From Physocladia obscura (lineage: Eukaryota; Chytridiomycota; Chytridiomycetes; Chytridiales; Chytriomycetaceae), in the NCBI GenBank assembly GCA_027596945.1, contig JADGJH010000386.1, positions 1 to 19,754 of the forward strand: DNA of 19,754 nt. Reading direction: 5' to 3'. The translations under genes and the position numbers were made by a program. The notes beneath the pieces were generated by a model. The model was not told where the DNA came from. It made no database searches and saw nothing but the letters and a program-made list of their open reading frames with translations. How positions within the stretch are numbered: position 1 is the stretch's first letter; each line of letters opens with the position of its first letter. This document shows, in pieces, positions 10,541 through 19,677 of the stretch.

Positions 10541-10888
10541 TCAAGTAAAATTTTCCAGATTTGAGTCCAGATCTTCATATAAATTCATCTGTTGCAGTTG
10601 TTCCAATACATGCAATAGAAGCAAGGGCACAGGACTCAAAATGTAGCATCCAGTTTCATTTTGTTCATGTTCAGGTGCTACTTGGTAATGCTGCAAACAT
10701 GCAAACCTAGTTTCATTTTGTTCATGTTCAGGTGCTACTTGGTAATGCTGCAAACATGCAAACCTAGATATCCCATATTTGTGCTTGATTGAAAAGAACA
10801 TAAGAATTTTCCCAACAAGCAACTTTGTTCCACCTAAACCCAAGTCAACAACAGGTGATTTAAGAGACTCCAAATCATACAGACACAT
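10541..10888 (-). pseudogene. Open frame upstream of the gypsy relic, probably part of it
   Basis: A 115-codon minus-strand open frame of unknown identity abuts the RT relic. It holds an in-frame duplicated 19-residue block (RFACLQHYQVAPEHEQNET twice). By position it would be the protease-to-RT spacer of the element, but no protease D-T/S-G motif is visible. Its openness may be chance. Confidence 0.3.
10653..10766. repeat. 57-bp tandem duplication
   Basis: Two identical adjacent 57-base units (10653-10709 and 10710-10766), starting gtttcattttgttcatg, encode the same 19 residues on the minus strand. Perfect identity implies the duplication is far younger than the relic that contains it, or is an assembly artefact. 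Confidence 0.9.
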
Positions 10889-11323
10889 ACTGCTAGAATT
10901 GTTGTGAGTTTGGAAAAAGTCAATGTATTCTGATCCATCTTCATCATAATTAGTGCGTTGAAAGAGTATTGATTTGTCAATTTGTAATTCTGTCTTGTTT
11001 TGGTACAGTTATTGCAAACCCTAATACAGTATATAACTTTGAATGCTTAAAACATACTCAAAATACAAGATATAGCATTCCTCTTTTAGCTACAATAACT
11101 TTGAATGAAGATAATTGAATTTTCTTCATATGTATCGATTTACAGTCCACAGAACAAATGAAATTGTGTCTGATGTATTGCAAGCACAAATCAAGGAAGT
11201 GTGCTTTACTTTATTAGAAATAAAGATCAATTTGAAAGACACGATATCAGAAAATTTTCCGTTTTTCATTTTTGTTGCATTTATTCCGTCTTATTTTGAA
11301 CTGTAAACATAATTTATGGCCAA
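10889..11323. other. AT-rich spacer downstream of CCT6
   Basis: No gene is recognisable. A 63-codon + frame (11115-11306) has no family resemblance and ends just before the CCT6 stop. The stretch marks the edge of the transposon-rich block and carries the CCT6 3' untranslated region. Confidence 0.4.
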
Positions 11324-13392
11324 TCAATTATCAACTGGGCCTGATGATCTTAAGCTTGAACGACCAGCCCTCATCATTTCATCCACAAGCAAAAAGTTGC
11401 TTGCAATAACCGAACTGTGAGAAATTCATACCGTCAGCAATGAAGAAAAAAATCGATTAAAACAAAAACAAGCAATTAATCAACTTCAGAAGAATCGTAC
11501 CAAGAATGCAGCAAGTGACGATGAACTCTGTAATTGTCAAAAATTCCTTCCAATACCGGATCACATGTTTCTCCAGTTTTCAAATCAACACCCACAATAT
11601 GACCTTCTGCATACTCTTCCTGCATCAGAACAATAACATCTTGAGCATCGAATCCAGCGTTTCTGGCAAGAGTTTTTGGGATGATAAGTAAAGCGTCTGA
11701 GAATGCCTGGACTCCCATCTTGGCTCTTCCTTTGACTGACGCTTTGCATTCATTCAGATGAGCTGACAGAGCAATATTGAAAGCGCCGGCTCCAGGAACA
11801 ACATGTTCATCCTCAATAGCATTCATCACTGCACGCAAACCGTCACGAACAGCGTCATTAATTTGAGTAATCGTGTGTGCATTCGGTCCAGTAATCAAAA
11901 GTGTGACAGATGCAGGGTTCGCGACGTTTTCCAAAAAAGTAAACTTTTCTTCACCGAGAACGTGCTCATACACCAGACCAGAGTGTCCTAAAACGCTTTC
12001 GTCCAAGTCGTCGACAGAGTTTTGCGCAACACCACCGCAGCAAAGTTGCAGACGCTCCATATTTCTTCTTTTTGCCCTTCTAAGGGCCAAAATATTATGT
12101 TTCGCGAGAACGTCGAGACTGAGCGGATCGATTCCTTTTTGGTTGATGATAACGAATCCTTTGTTTTTGTTTTTTCCATCGCACACTTTGTTTTTGAAAT
12201 CAACAATTTTCGCGAGGCGGGCATCAACGAATCTCCGCTCTGATTCCACAAGTTTTTCGCGTTGCTCGGCAGATGAATAGAAGAATCCAGAGTTGATTTC
12301 ACTGAGAGGCAAAAAAAAAAGAAGAAAAAAGTGAGAAACTTGGCGACTGCAAATAACTACAAATCTTACGCACCTCTTTTCATATTCTAATGAAACATTC
12401 AAAGTCAAAATAAACGCATCTTCAACTCTTTTTGGCATATCCGGGTGTCTCGCGCCGTGGTCCATGACCAAACCCTTAACTAAACGGGTATCAGTCTCAT
12501 TTTTGTGCATCATTTTCATTATTTCCACCATATGCAAGTCAATTGGTTGACCCGGACGGTGAATTGCCATAACTGCATCGACAATGGCTTCGGTAAGCGA
12601 ATCGGCAACTTCAGTGCGTACTTTCGTTCGAAGGGAAGAACGGGCGACAGATATCAAAAGGTCACGGTTGATAGTTTTTTTGAGCTTGAACTTTTCGAGG
12701 AACTAATAAAACAACAAAAAAAGCATTTGGAGCTAATTTTCAGATTTGAAGAAATACTTCAAGCAATTTTCAAACCAGCAAGGACTCCTTTTTCGCGATT
12801 TCAAAGCCTTCGGTAACAACTCTTGGATGCAATCCTTCGGAAATGTATCGTTCCGCCTGCTTCAGAAGTTCACCAATCATAATAACATTCGAAGTAGTTC
12901 CATCTCCAGTAATATCATCTTGCGCTGTTGCAGCACGCGCAATCATCGAGGCGGTTGGGTTTTGGATTTGCTGTGTTTCGGTTGTGATGAGAAAAAAAAT
13001 AAAAACAAGCAGACTAACCATTTCTGATAGAAGAACCTTTCCATCTTTGGTTAACTTAATATCTCCTGAGCCTCCAACAAGCCTGTTTTTGAAATGATTG
13101 ATAAAACGGTCGAATCTGAAAAAACAGTTGAAAACAAACGCACATTTTGATTGTTCCCTTCGGGCCCAGATTAGTCTTTAGAACATCCTGTAGGCCTAAA
13201 GCGGCATTGATATTGAGCTGCAATGCCTGACCGCGTCGGGCAACTTCGGCGTTGGGATTTGCTCGTTGAATTGCAGCCGAAGACCTGGACACAAACAAAC
13301 GCAAGTACAATTGCAGGCAGATTAGCTCTGTATTAGAATCAACGAATGCGCATTGGGGCTGATGTTTGCTGAAGTTTATTGGCTGCTCACAT
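11324..13392 (-). CDS. CCT6: T-complex protein 1 subunit zeta (CCT6)
   Basis: Exons (complement): 13391-13392, 13144-13284, 13019-13082, 12776-12970, 12703-based acceptor to 12374-12702, 11501-12301, 11324-11414. Introns are 106, 61, 48, 73, 72 and 86 bases, all GT-AG. The product is 540 residues, the usual size. CCT6 is one of eight paralogous ATPase subunits of the cytosolic TRiC/CCT ring that folds actin, tubulin and other proteins. Group II chaperonin motifs are in place: [11 protein letters not shown] near 40, [12 protein letters not shown] near 53-65, the ATP-site GDGTT at 91-95, [10 protein letters not shown], the apical-domain [41 protein letters not shown], and [11 protein letters not shown] in the second equatorial half. 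The last 30 residues ([21 protein letters not shown] and tail) sit in a separate 3' exon that is missed if the frame is simply read to the TAA at 11476. The start is AT at 13391-13392 joined to G at 13284, with a canonical GTGAGC donor. Housekeeping gene with clean frames. Confidence 0.95.
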
Positions 13393-13771
13393 TTTTGGTG
13401 TGGTTTTCTTGATTTCCACCCCATCTCAAAGTTGCGAAGACAATTCAAATCATTTAACGGAATTTGAAACTCAGTGATTTCTCTACTTATCATATACATC
13501 TGTATTTTAAAATACAGTTGTGTTTTAATTGCTCATTATTATTTTTACAATACGAGAATTTACTGAAGAATTTCACTCAGTCAATCCGTATTTGAAAATT
13601 ACAAAGTATTACATAAAATATATTTTTGCCTTCATTATTGTAATCATAAATTTCGAGCAGGGGCTGATGCCAAGCGAGTGAAGCCCGATTTTGTGACAAA
13701 ATCAAAAAAAAAGCAATTGAAAGTGGAAAAATTTTTGAAACCAAAAAAAGAAAATAAAGGCTGTTCTAATA
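13393..13771. promoter_or_regulatory. Divergent intergenic region between CCT6 and the DHA2 transporter
   Basis: About 380 AT-rich bases separate the two divergent start codons, so both promoters should lie here. A GATTTTG-TGA-CAAAATC hairpin (13687-13703) sits in the probable transporter leader; its role is unknown. I see no confident TATA box or named regulatory site. Confidence 0.4.
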
Positions 13772-15789
13772 ATGTCGGAGCAAACTAAAAACGACCTTCT
13801 TGTTTCTTCCACTCCAACGCAATCTTCCACCTCGGAAATTTCTGTTCCGATTGATGCATTGGTTGGAAAAACAACAATCGAAGTCCAAGACCCACCTGTT
13901 TCTCTCATAAATGCAGTCAAAGTCCCTCTTTCTCGGCCCCAATTCATTCTCGTCTTCGTCGGTTTATTACTGGGAATCATGATGGCGGCTTTGGATCAAA
14001 CTATCGTTTCAACCGCTTTGAAAGCGATTGTTGCAGACCTTGGCCATCAGGTTTTTATTTTCAAGCTTTTTGTTGAAGGTGTCTGATAAATTTTCTTGTT
14101 TGATTTCCAATCTCATTCAGGAACTTGTGCCGTGGATTGGTAGCGCGTATCTATTGACTGCCGCACCATTTGGAACAATGTATGGAAAATTTGCTGACTT
14201 GTTCGGAAGAAAATGGGTGTTTGTGTTTGCGTTAGTTGTTTTCGAAGTTGGCTCATTGCTGTGTGGCATAGCGCCGAATATGTCTGTTTTGATTTTCGGA
14301 CGAGCAGTTGCTGGTGTTGGAGGCGGTGGAATATTTAGTTTGGTTCTCATCATTATATCAGACATTGTGTCAATTCAAGACAGAGGTACCAATTTCTTTT
14401 CATATATTTATTTTTTCTTTTCTTATTAGTCTCGGCGAATGCACCAAAAATAGGAAAATTCCAGGGAATGATCGGAGCATGTTTTGGTCTTGCGTCTGTG
14501 ATTGGACCTCTTGTTGGAGGAGCATTTTCAGATAAAGTGTCTTGGAGGTATTCAAATCCATAAACTATTTCAGAAATTCTTATTCTTCATGAATCAGATG
14601 GTGCTTTTACGTTAATCTTCCCCTTGGTGCCATCACAGTAGCGACTGTTATAATATTCCTGAGGTTTCCAGTTCCCGAAGGAGCTTTAGTCGACAAGTTC
14701 AAACGCATCGACTTTCTTGGCACTGCGACGCTATTTGCTGCAATTATTTGTCTGGTCACTCCACTTCAGCTTGGAGGCAGTGTGTGGAACTGGGATTCTG
14801 CGCAAGTTATTGTCATGTTTATCCTCGCTCCGATTTTTTTCGCACTATTTGCGTATACTCAAATGAAGATTTCAGCCGAGCCAATCGTTCCTGCCTCATT
14901 ATTTTGCAACTCCAGTGTTCCCGCACTTTTGGGAATATCTTTTTGTGTTGGCGCGGCTTTCTTCGCAGCAGTTTATTATATTTCACTCTTTTTCCAAGTT
15001 GTTAGCAGCGACACTGCCACACAAGCTGGAATTCAAACGATTCCTCTTGTATTTGGTGTAGTTTCTCTTTCAGTTACGAGTGGAATTTACATATCAAAGA
15101 CAGGTTTGTTAAATTATGTCTTTTTCTAAACTCCTTCAATTTTTTTGCTTTCTTCAATGGCTTACAAAATCAAAATTGTAGGAAATTACAAAAGACTTCT
15201 AATTATCGGGCCAATATTTATGATTATTGGCGCTAGTTTGACAGCGACACTTGACTCCGACTCCTTCCAAGTTCAAAAGATTTTTTACCTGTTCATTTTC
15301 GGAATTGGTGCTGGCTCAATGATTCAAACGCGGGTTCTTGGAGCGCAAGCATCCGTTCCACCAAAACTTATTGCAATTGTGACAGCTGTATCTCAAACGG
15401 GCCAAACCCTTGGTGGTGCTTTTGCTGTTTCTATTTCTGGAACAATCTTTAACAACATTGTTTCGAGCGACATTTCAAACTATCCAGCCCTGGTTAATGC
15501 TATCGGCGAACTACAAGCAATGAATATTACTGTGGATCCAACGAGCGTTTTGGCATTGTCAGGAATTCTTCAAACCTCGCCTTTTGTTACAAATGGCGAT
15601 GTTGCAAATAGAAATCTGATTGAGGTGTTCAATCACGCTTACAAAGTTGCATATTTCTCGTTGTTGGTGTACCCGGCGCTGATTTTAGTCTTGGTTTTGT
15701 TTGTGGAGCAATTTAGTTTTGGAGCGAAGCCAGCTGACAAAGCTGCTAAAGTTACCAAAGATGCTGGTGTTGGTGCTGCCGGTCATTGA
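13772..15789 (+). CDS. MFS transporter, DHA2 (14-TMS) drug:H+ antiporter family
   Basis: Exons 13772-14050, 14121-14385, 14454-14547, 14598-15103, 15182-15789 join to 583 residues; introns of 70, 68, 50 and 78 bases are GT-AG. It is a polytopic membrane protein with 14 predicted helices after a roughly 50-residue hydrophilic N-terminus. Family marks are [10 protein letters not shown] in helix 1, motif [11 protein letters not shown] at 115-124, the motif C-like [10 protein letters not shown], and [13 protein letters not shown] at the end of helix 5 and start of helix 6. The hydrophilic C-terminal tail ([11 protein letters not shown] and on) is Lys/Ala-rich. Relatives export drugs, toxins or basic amino acids, or move siderophores, by proton exchange; the substrate cannot be told here. 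No secondary-metabolite cluster surrounds it. Intron 2 has two in-frame acceptors, 14429 (better pyrimidine tract) and 14453 (better fit to the family); the first would insert eight residues. Confidence 0.92.
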
Positions 15790-16635
15790 AGGCTCAAAAA
15801 AAAACAAGTATATTAATATATATTTTCAGTATTTATCACACGACTAGTGTGTTAATAAAAAAAAATTTTTTTTGAAGAATTTCAACTGATGTAACTACAA
15901 TATTTAGTGAAAGATGCAAGTTGCGGAAGGTTGTTCAATATATAAAATTGAACAAGTATTCTATTAAAAAATACCAACGTGTAAAGATGCAGGAAGTGAT
16001 GAAAAAAAGAGGGCTGGTGGGAATCAAATAGATTCCAAATAATAGTTATGCATAAGTGCAGTGAGATACTTGTGTAGTGAGCTAAGAAAAGGAAATCAGT
16101 ATGAAATATTAATACAAATATTAAAAATCAAAAAAGAGTTAACACTCAATTATTTTTTGTCCTGGAACTAGAATGATTATAATGAAATGGGCCCATCAGT
16201 GTATCAATTTAAATAAAAGAAAATAATGAAATTTAGTCAAAATATTTCTGAAATGCTGGGAGATCACTGTTCAAATGTTTTTGAATTCACTCTGGAACTA
16301 TTTTTTGGATTTTGGAAATATACCGAGCAGTTTGATTGTGTTGCATTGGCTCAAATTTTGTGGACTTTTTTAATGGTCGTAACAATGATGTTCAGCTTTA
16401 TGTGTTTTTTTGCCATATGCTTTGTGACGACATTTGTGTAGTTACAAATGGCAAATTTGAACAGGATGAAATTCCAATGGTAAATTTATTGTTGTATGAA
16501 AAAAATTGAAATTTTGCTTGTGGATGATTTCTTGATGATTTCATCCAAAATCAGCTGCAAGTCCGAGAGAAGGAATCAGACTGTGGGGTATACGGGTTGA
16601 AATTTTTTTTTTTTTTTTTTTGAAACCTTTTCAAA
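15790..16635. other. Intergenic region between the transporter and the repeat-protein gene
   Basis: AATAAA at 15854-15859 lies about 65 bases after the transporter stop and is a likely poly(A) signal; a short CACAC-GACTA-GTGTG stem precedes it. A 71-codon open + frame at 16226-16441 has a hydrophobic C-terminal half but no family resemblance; I leave it uncalled. A run of T (about 16604-16621) precedes the next start codon. Nothing else is recognisable. Confidence 0.5.
15854..15859 (+). promoter_or_regulatory. Likely poly(A) signal of the DHA2 transporter
   Basis: Canonical AATAAA about 65 bases downstream of the stop, followed by an A/T-rich tract. Use is inferred from position. Confidence 0.45.
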
Positions 16636-17653
16636 ATGGTGACGAATCCCTTGCAGTCAATTGGATCATGGCCAGTGGACTTGACACAAATGGTACAAAA
16701 CTCACCTTTAATTCGCATAAATGCCTGTAGATAGTGACAAGCGGGTCATTGACGTGAAGAATTAAGTTTTGCGCGGCTAATTCAGTGTTTGCTTCTGAAA
16801 TTTTCACAGGTGGCGATCGTTGTCGCCGTCGAACTTGCCGCCGTCCAATTACTGATTCCTGCATGGACCCATGCGCATTTGTTTGAAGAAATTCAAACGG
16901 CCAAAACCACTGCTTCATGGCCAATCGATTTGACGCAGCTGGTTTGCTTTTTTATTATTATTATTATTGAACAACCATGAACTTTTTTTATTTTTTATTT
17001 TCAGCCCGTTGATATTGTCGCGTATGAGCTTGCGGCAGCTCAGTTATTGATTCCGACTGATGAGGAAGAAAACTATGCGCAATTCGGGTCGACACCAATC
17101 GCTCCAACTCCGGCGATCCCAACAAAAAATCCTAGCACTGTCGAAATTGATATTTCAAAAAAAGTTTCGTTGGGACCTAGTTGGACAATCAACCTTGCAT
17201 TGCTTGTGAGTCTTTTACTATTATATATGTATATAAATTTATATATATACGGTCAAGGAATGATTTTTAAAAATTCATATGCTCTTTCAGCCAGATAATA
17301 TCGCCAAACTGGAAGTTGCGGCGATGCAGCTGTGGATGCCAGTGTGGATGAACGAGTCACCTCCAGAATCGACATCAGATATTCAATCGAGAGAATTGGC
17401 AGAAGATGAGGGAGTTTCCGAAACGCCAGTCTATAAACCGAAAACAACAATCGTCAAATTGGGAACAGTGAGAATCAAAGTTGTCGAGCAGCAACAGCCG
17501 GCAAGAAAACTGCCAGCGCCAGCGCAAAAACGAACCTTGAAATCGATGAAGTCGATTGACGCGATGCGCGGAGCAAACTGGCCGGTTTATTACGACTATG
17601 CATGGGAGCATCCGACAGGTCAAACAGATACGTCACGATCGTTGTTGGATTGA
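16636..17653 (+). CDS. Unrecognised 250-residue protein with an intron-straddling repeat motif
   Basis: Four exons: 16636-16692, 16810-16941, 17005-17205, 17291-17653. All three introns (117, 63, 85 bases) are phase 0 GT-AG. The ATG is in good context (TCAAAATGG). A 26-residue motif occurs three times, each cut by an intron after its ninth residue: SWPVDLTQM/VAIVVAVELAAVQLLIP (11-36), SWPIDLTQL/PVDIVAYELAAAQLLIP (55-80) and SWTINLALL/PDNIAKLEVAAMQLWMP (122-147). The consensus is S-W-x-x-D/N-L-x-x-L/M then x-x-x-I-x-x-x-E-L/V-A-A-x-Q-L-x-I/M-P, suggesting a short amphipathic helix. Between copies are polar, Pro/Thr-rich linkers; the C-terminal 100 residues are charged with a basic stretch and end in a Trp/Tyr-containing segment (ANWPVYYDYAWEHP). 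I know no family with this pattern and give no function. No signal peptide is evident. The recurring motif at identical splice positions is strong support for a real gene. Confidence 0.75.
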
Positions 17654-17697
17654 ATAATAAATAAAAAAAAGGGGAAGTATCAAGTAGGGAAGCCTGT
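17654..17697. promoter_or_regulatory. 44-bp convergent spacer with poly(A) signals
   Basis: Overlapping AATAAA hexamers on + (17656-17661 and 17660-17665) follow directly on the repeat-protein stop. On minus, AATAAA (17697-17702) contains the TAA stop of the NAA50-like gene. The two 3' ends must overlap as transcripts. Confidence 0.5.
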
Positions 17698-18307
17698 TTA
17701 TTTTGACCATGAATCGTTTTTTAGACTGAATCCAGCGTCCACAAGAACTTGGCTGATTTGTTTTTCATCACTGGCGATTGCGGCGACGGAGAATTCAATA
17801 GACTTTGTTTTTTCTGTGGCGGCCGCGACAACGCTTTCAACAAGCAGAGCCTCTGCGAATATATCCGAGATTCAGATATAGGCTGGCTAAGGTCTTTTCA
17901 CTTACCGAGGCCCAATTCGCGGTAAGGTTTTAGCACACACAGAGCTAACACGGTCAGTTTGTGTTGCGGCGGTTGAGCGTTTTTTGCATGTTTCCCGGTA
18001 ACTTCTTTCGGGTCAACATCTTTGCGGCACACCAATGCACCGACAGGCATATCATTGAAATAAACTGCCCGATTTGTCGTTTTATTTAGAGAGACAGACT
18101 CTGTTGCGAAAAAAAAAACAAAAACAAACCCAGTTTTGAGAGTTCATCGGCATTTAGCGACTCTTTGCAGAATCCGTCAATGTCGTTGCTGAATCCCTGC
18201 GGCATCTCGCGCTCAAGAAGCACTTTTAGCTGACCGAGGTTGTTTGGCGTCACTTCGCCCACCGCGGAGCGGAAGAACTTGGTTGGCCGAACGATTGTCA
18301 CGGCCAT
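17698..18307 (-). CDS. NAA50: N-alpha-acetyltransferase 50 (NAA50)-like GNAT protein
   Basis: Three exons (complement): 18130-18307, 17906-18064, 17698-17852; introns of 65 and 53 bases, GT-AG; 163 residues, close to 169 for human NAA50. NAA50 associates with the NatA complex and acetylates N-terminal Met. Family marks are GEVTPNNLGQLK (17-28), LSKLVYFNDMPVGALVCR (56-73), LTVLALCVLKPYRELGL (96-112) and a C-terminal DAGF like the usual YRKFGF block. Several functional positions differ: the acetyl-CoA loop R-x-x-G-x-G/A reads RELGLE (108-113), the position of human Tyr73 is Thr97, and the strand around human His112 reads IEFSVAAI without His. The Pro/His/Lys-rich insert at about 78-95 is longer than in the human protein. 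The Glu113 codon is split by the second intron, so that junction matters. Orthology is clear from the N-terminal half; activity is doubtful. Budding-yeast Naa50 is likewise regarded as inactive with an altered acetyl-CoA motif. Confidence 0.85.
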
Positions 18308-18640
18308 TTTCTGAGAGACAGGAGTTGATTCAGAGAAAAAAGTCGAAACTTTGAAAAAAAAAAGTGTGACACAAATGCAAACTATCAAGTAGCGAACGTG
18401 TTATGCGAATTTAAAGTGCAAATTTACCTTATGTCTCATTTCAAAATACTTTTTTACCAGTTTGATATGATTTCCTTGTATCATGGTTTAGATGTTGGAT
18501 GTTGAAAACCTTTCTCACCTAATTTCCAATTGAGTATTTTTCCACCTATTGAGCCTTCAAAAATAATTGCCCAATTCATAAGTTTGTTGAATTCATCACA
18601 AAATTTCACCTCAGGTTTGTGTAACAACTGGATTGATATT
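18308..18640. other. 5' flank of the NAA50-like gene
   Basis: AT-rich sequence with no recognisable gene. It should hold the NAA50-like promoter near 18308-18420. The rest adjoins a copia relic and may contain its unrecognised 3' end, but the LTR start seen at 8747 and 19678 is not found here in reverse. Confidence 0.4.
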
Positions 18641-18667
18641 TTCTAGGTCAATATTTCTTTCAGTTAC

Positions 18668-19000
18668 TTTTCATCTGTATATTGGCCAGTGATCTCATTC
18701 CCATTAGGGAAATTAAATTTTTGTTGTGCTGGTGATAAAACCTTTGTAAACATGTCAGCAATCATTTCTTCAGTTGGACAATATATCAGTTCAACACCTT
18801 TGGTTTTTAATAAAATTTCCTCTTATATCAACATTTTTCATCATTGCAAGGTGCTTAGGATTTGTAGCCACTGCAATTGTTGATTAATTGCCTTGGTATA
18901 TCTTAGTTGGATTGTCCATTGGGAATCCTAACCTTTCTAAGGTTTGTCGATACCATAAAGCTTCTTTAACAGCTTCTGATAATGCATAGAAATCTGTTTA
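18668..19000 (-). mobile_element. Ty1/copia RNase H relic
   Basis: The minus-strand pieces match the C-terminal RNase H end of copia pol. They run EAxWYRQTLERLGFPMDNPTK (about 18910-18970), then STIAVATNPKHLAMMKNVDIRGNF (about 18815-18890, the usual DNQSAIxLAxNP...R-T-KHIDI-F-I region), then, after a frame change, CPTEEMIADMFTKVLSPAQQKF (about 18720-18790, the usual PTxxQxADxxTKxL end). The Q of the DNQ motif is a TAA stop. It lies opposite in orientation to the copia relic at 6182-8690 and is only the last part of an element. Confidence 0.75.
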
Positions 19001-19320
19001 TGTTGATGTACCAATCATGAAGTTCATCAGGAAACCAGGTTAATACATAAAAATGAATTTTTATGTCTTGCAATGCATTGTAATGCATATCAAAGTTGTA
19101 AATGCACACAATGGGGCTGTGGTCATGCCCTGTGCTGCAACTCAGTGGTGAACTCTAATAAAATATTGAATTGACTGGTTTTCCACTCCGGAGAAGGCGC
19201 AGGATTATTAAAAATGGGATTTTTGCTTGAATTAAAGAATATTTTTATTTTTATTTTCTTCACCAATACTATCAAACAATGACTTGAAATATTCCAGCAA
19301 CTGCAGTGCAAAATTGATTC
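19001..19320. other. AT-rich stretch between copia relic pieces
   Basis: No recognisable gene. The minus-strand open frame 19123-19569 largely overlaps the more protein-like + frame that follows and shows no motif. This is probably transposon debris. Confidence 0.35.
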
Positions 19321-19677
19321 TTGAAAACTCTCCCTATTGGAACTGTCTACAAAGACCCTCGAAATCAACACAACTATGAAGTTATTGAAAAGAGAATTAA
19401 CACCACACTTTTGAAATATGGAGCGCCTTATTTTGGTCCAACTGAGCCTCTTCTTATTGATGTACCTGATAAATGGATGAAGATGACTAATCCTCAACAA
19501 GCTAACATTAATCAGTCCATGAAAGAGTGAATAACAGAGTTGGAAGAAACAGTGAAGCATCTCCAACAAGAACTGAATGGTAGCAATGACCCAGATGACT
19601 TTGAGAAACTAACGGTTATTGAAATAAAACATTCATTATTAGATAAAATAAAACAACTAATGAATGGGAATGAATAT
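19321..19677 (+). pseudogene. Unrecognised broken frame next to an LTR-like end, possible transposon ORF
   Basis: The frame opens with GTVYKDPRNQHNYEVIEK and runs 69 codons to TGA (19528-19530); the same frame resumes at once with a charged, Leu-heptad-like helix (ITELEETVKHLQQELNG) and continues to about 19680. The sense across the stop suggests one former protein with a nonsense mutation. It abuts the LTR-like end at 19678, so an element-encoded protein is likely, but I see no CCHC knuckle or pol motif. Confidence 0.35.

Noticed and set aside
11873..12280. 135-codon + strand open frame
   Set aside because: It is a shadow of CCT6 exon 6.
11476..12657. A single 393-codon CCT6 frame ending at TAA 11476
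   Set aside because: It reads through the intron at 12302-12373 and into the intron at 11415-11500; the true C-terminal segment lies in the exon 11324-11414.
13650..13703. Possible small RNA (GGGCT/AGCCC pairing, TGATG box-like word) and a GATTTTG/CAAAATC hairpin
   Set aside because: Stems are short, no complete C/D or H/ACA arrangement is visible, and an intrinsic bacterial terminator makes no sense in this genome.
16226..16441. 71-codon + frame with a hydrophobic C-terminal part
   Set aside because: No homology recognised, no splice or start support and AT-rich composition; too weak to call a gene.
16952..16970. (TTA)n microsatellite
   Set aside because: A short simple repeat within intron 2 of the repeat-protein gene; unremarkable.
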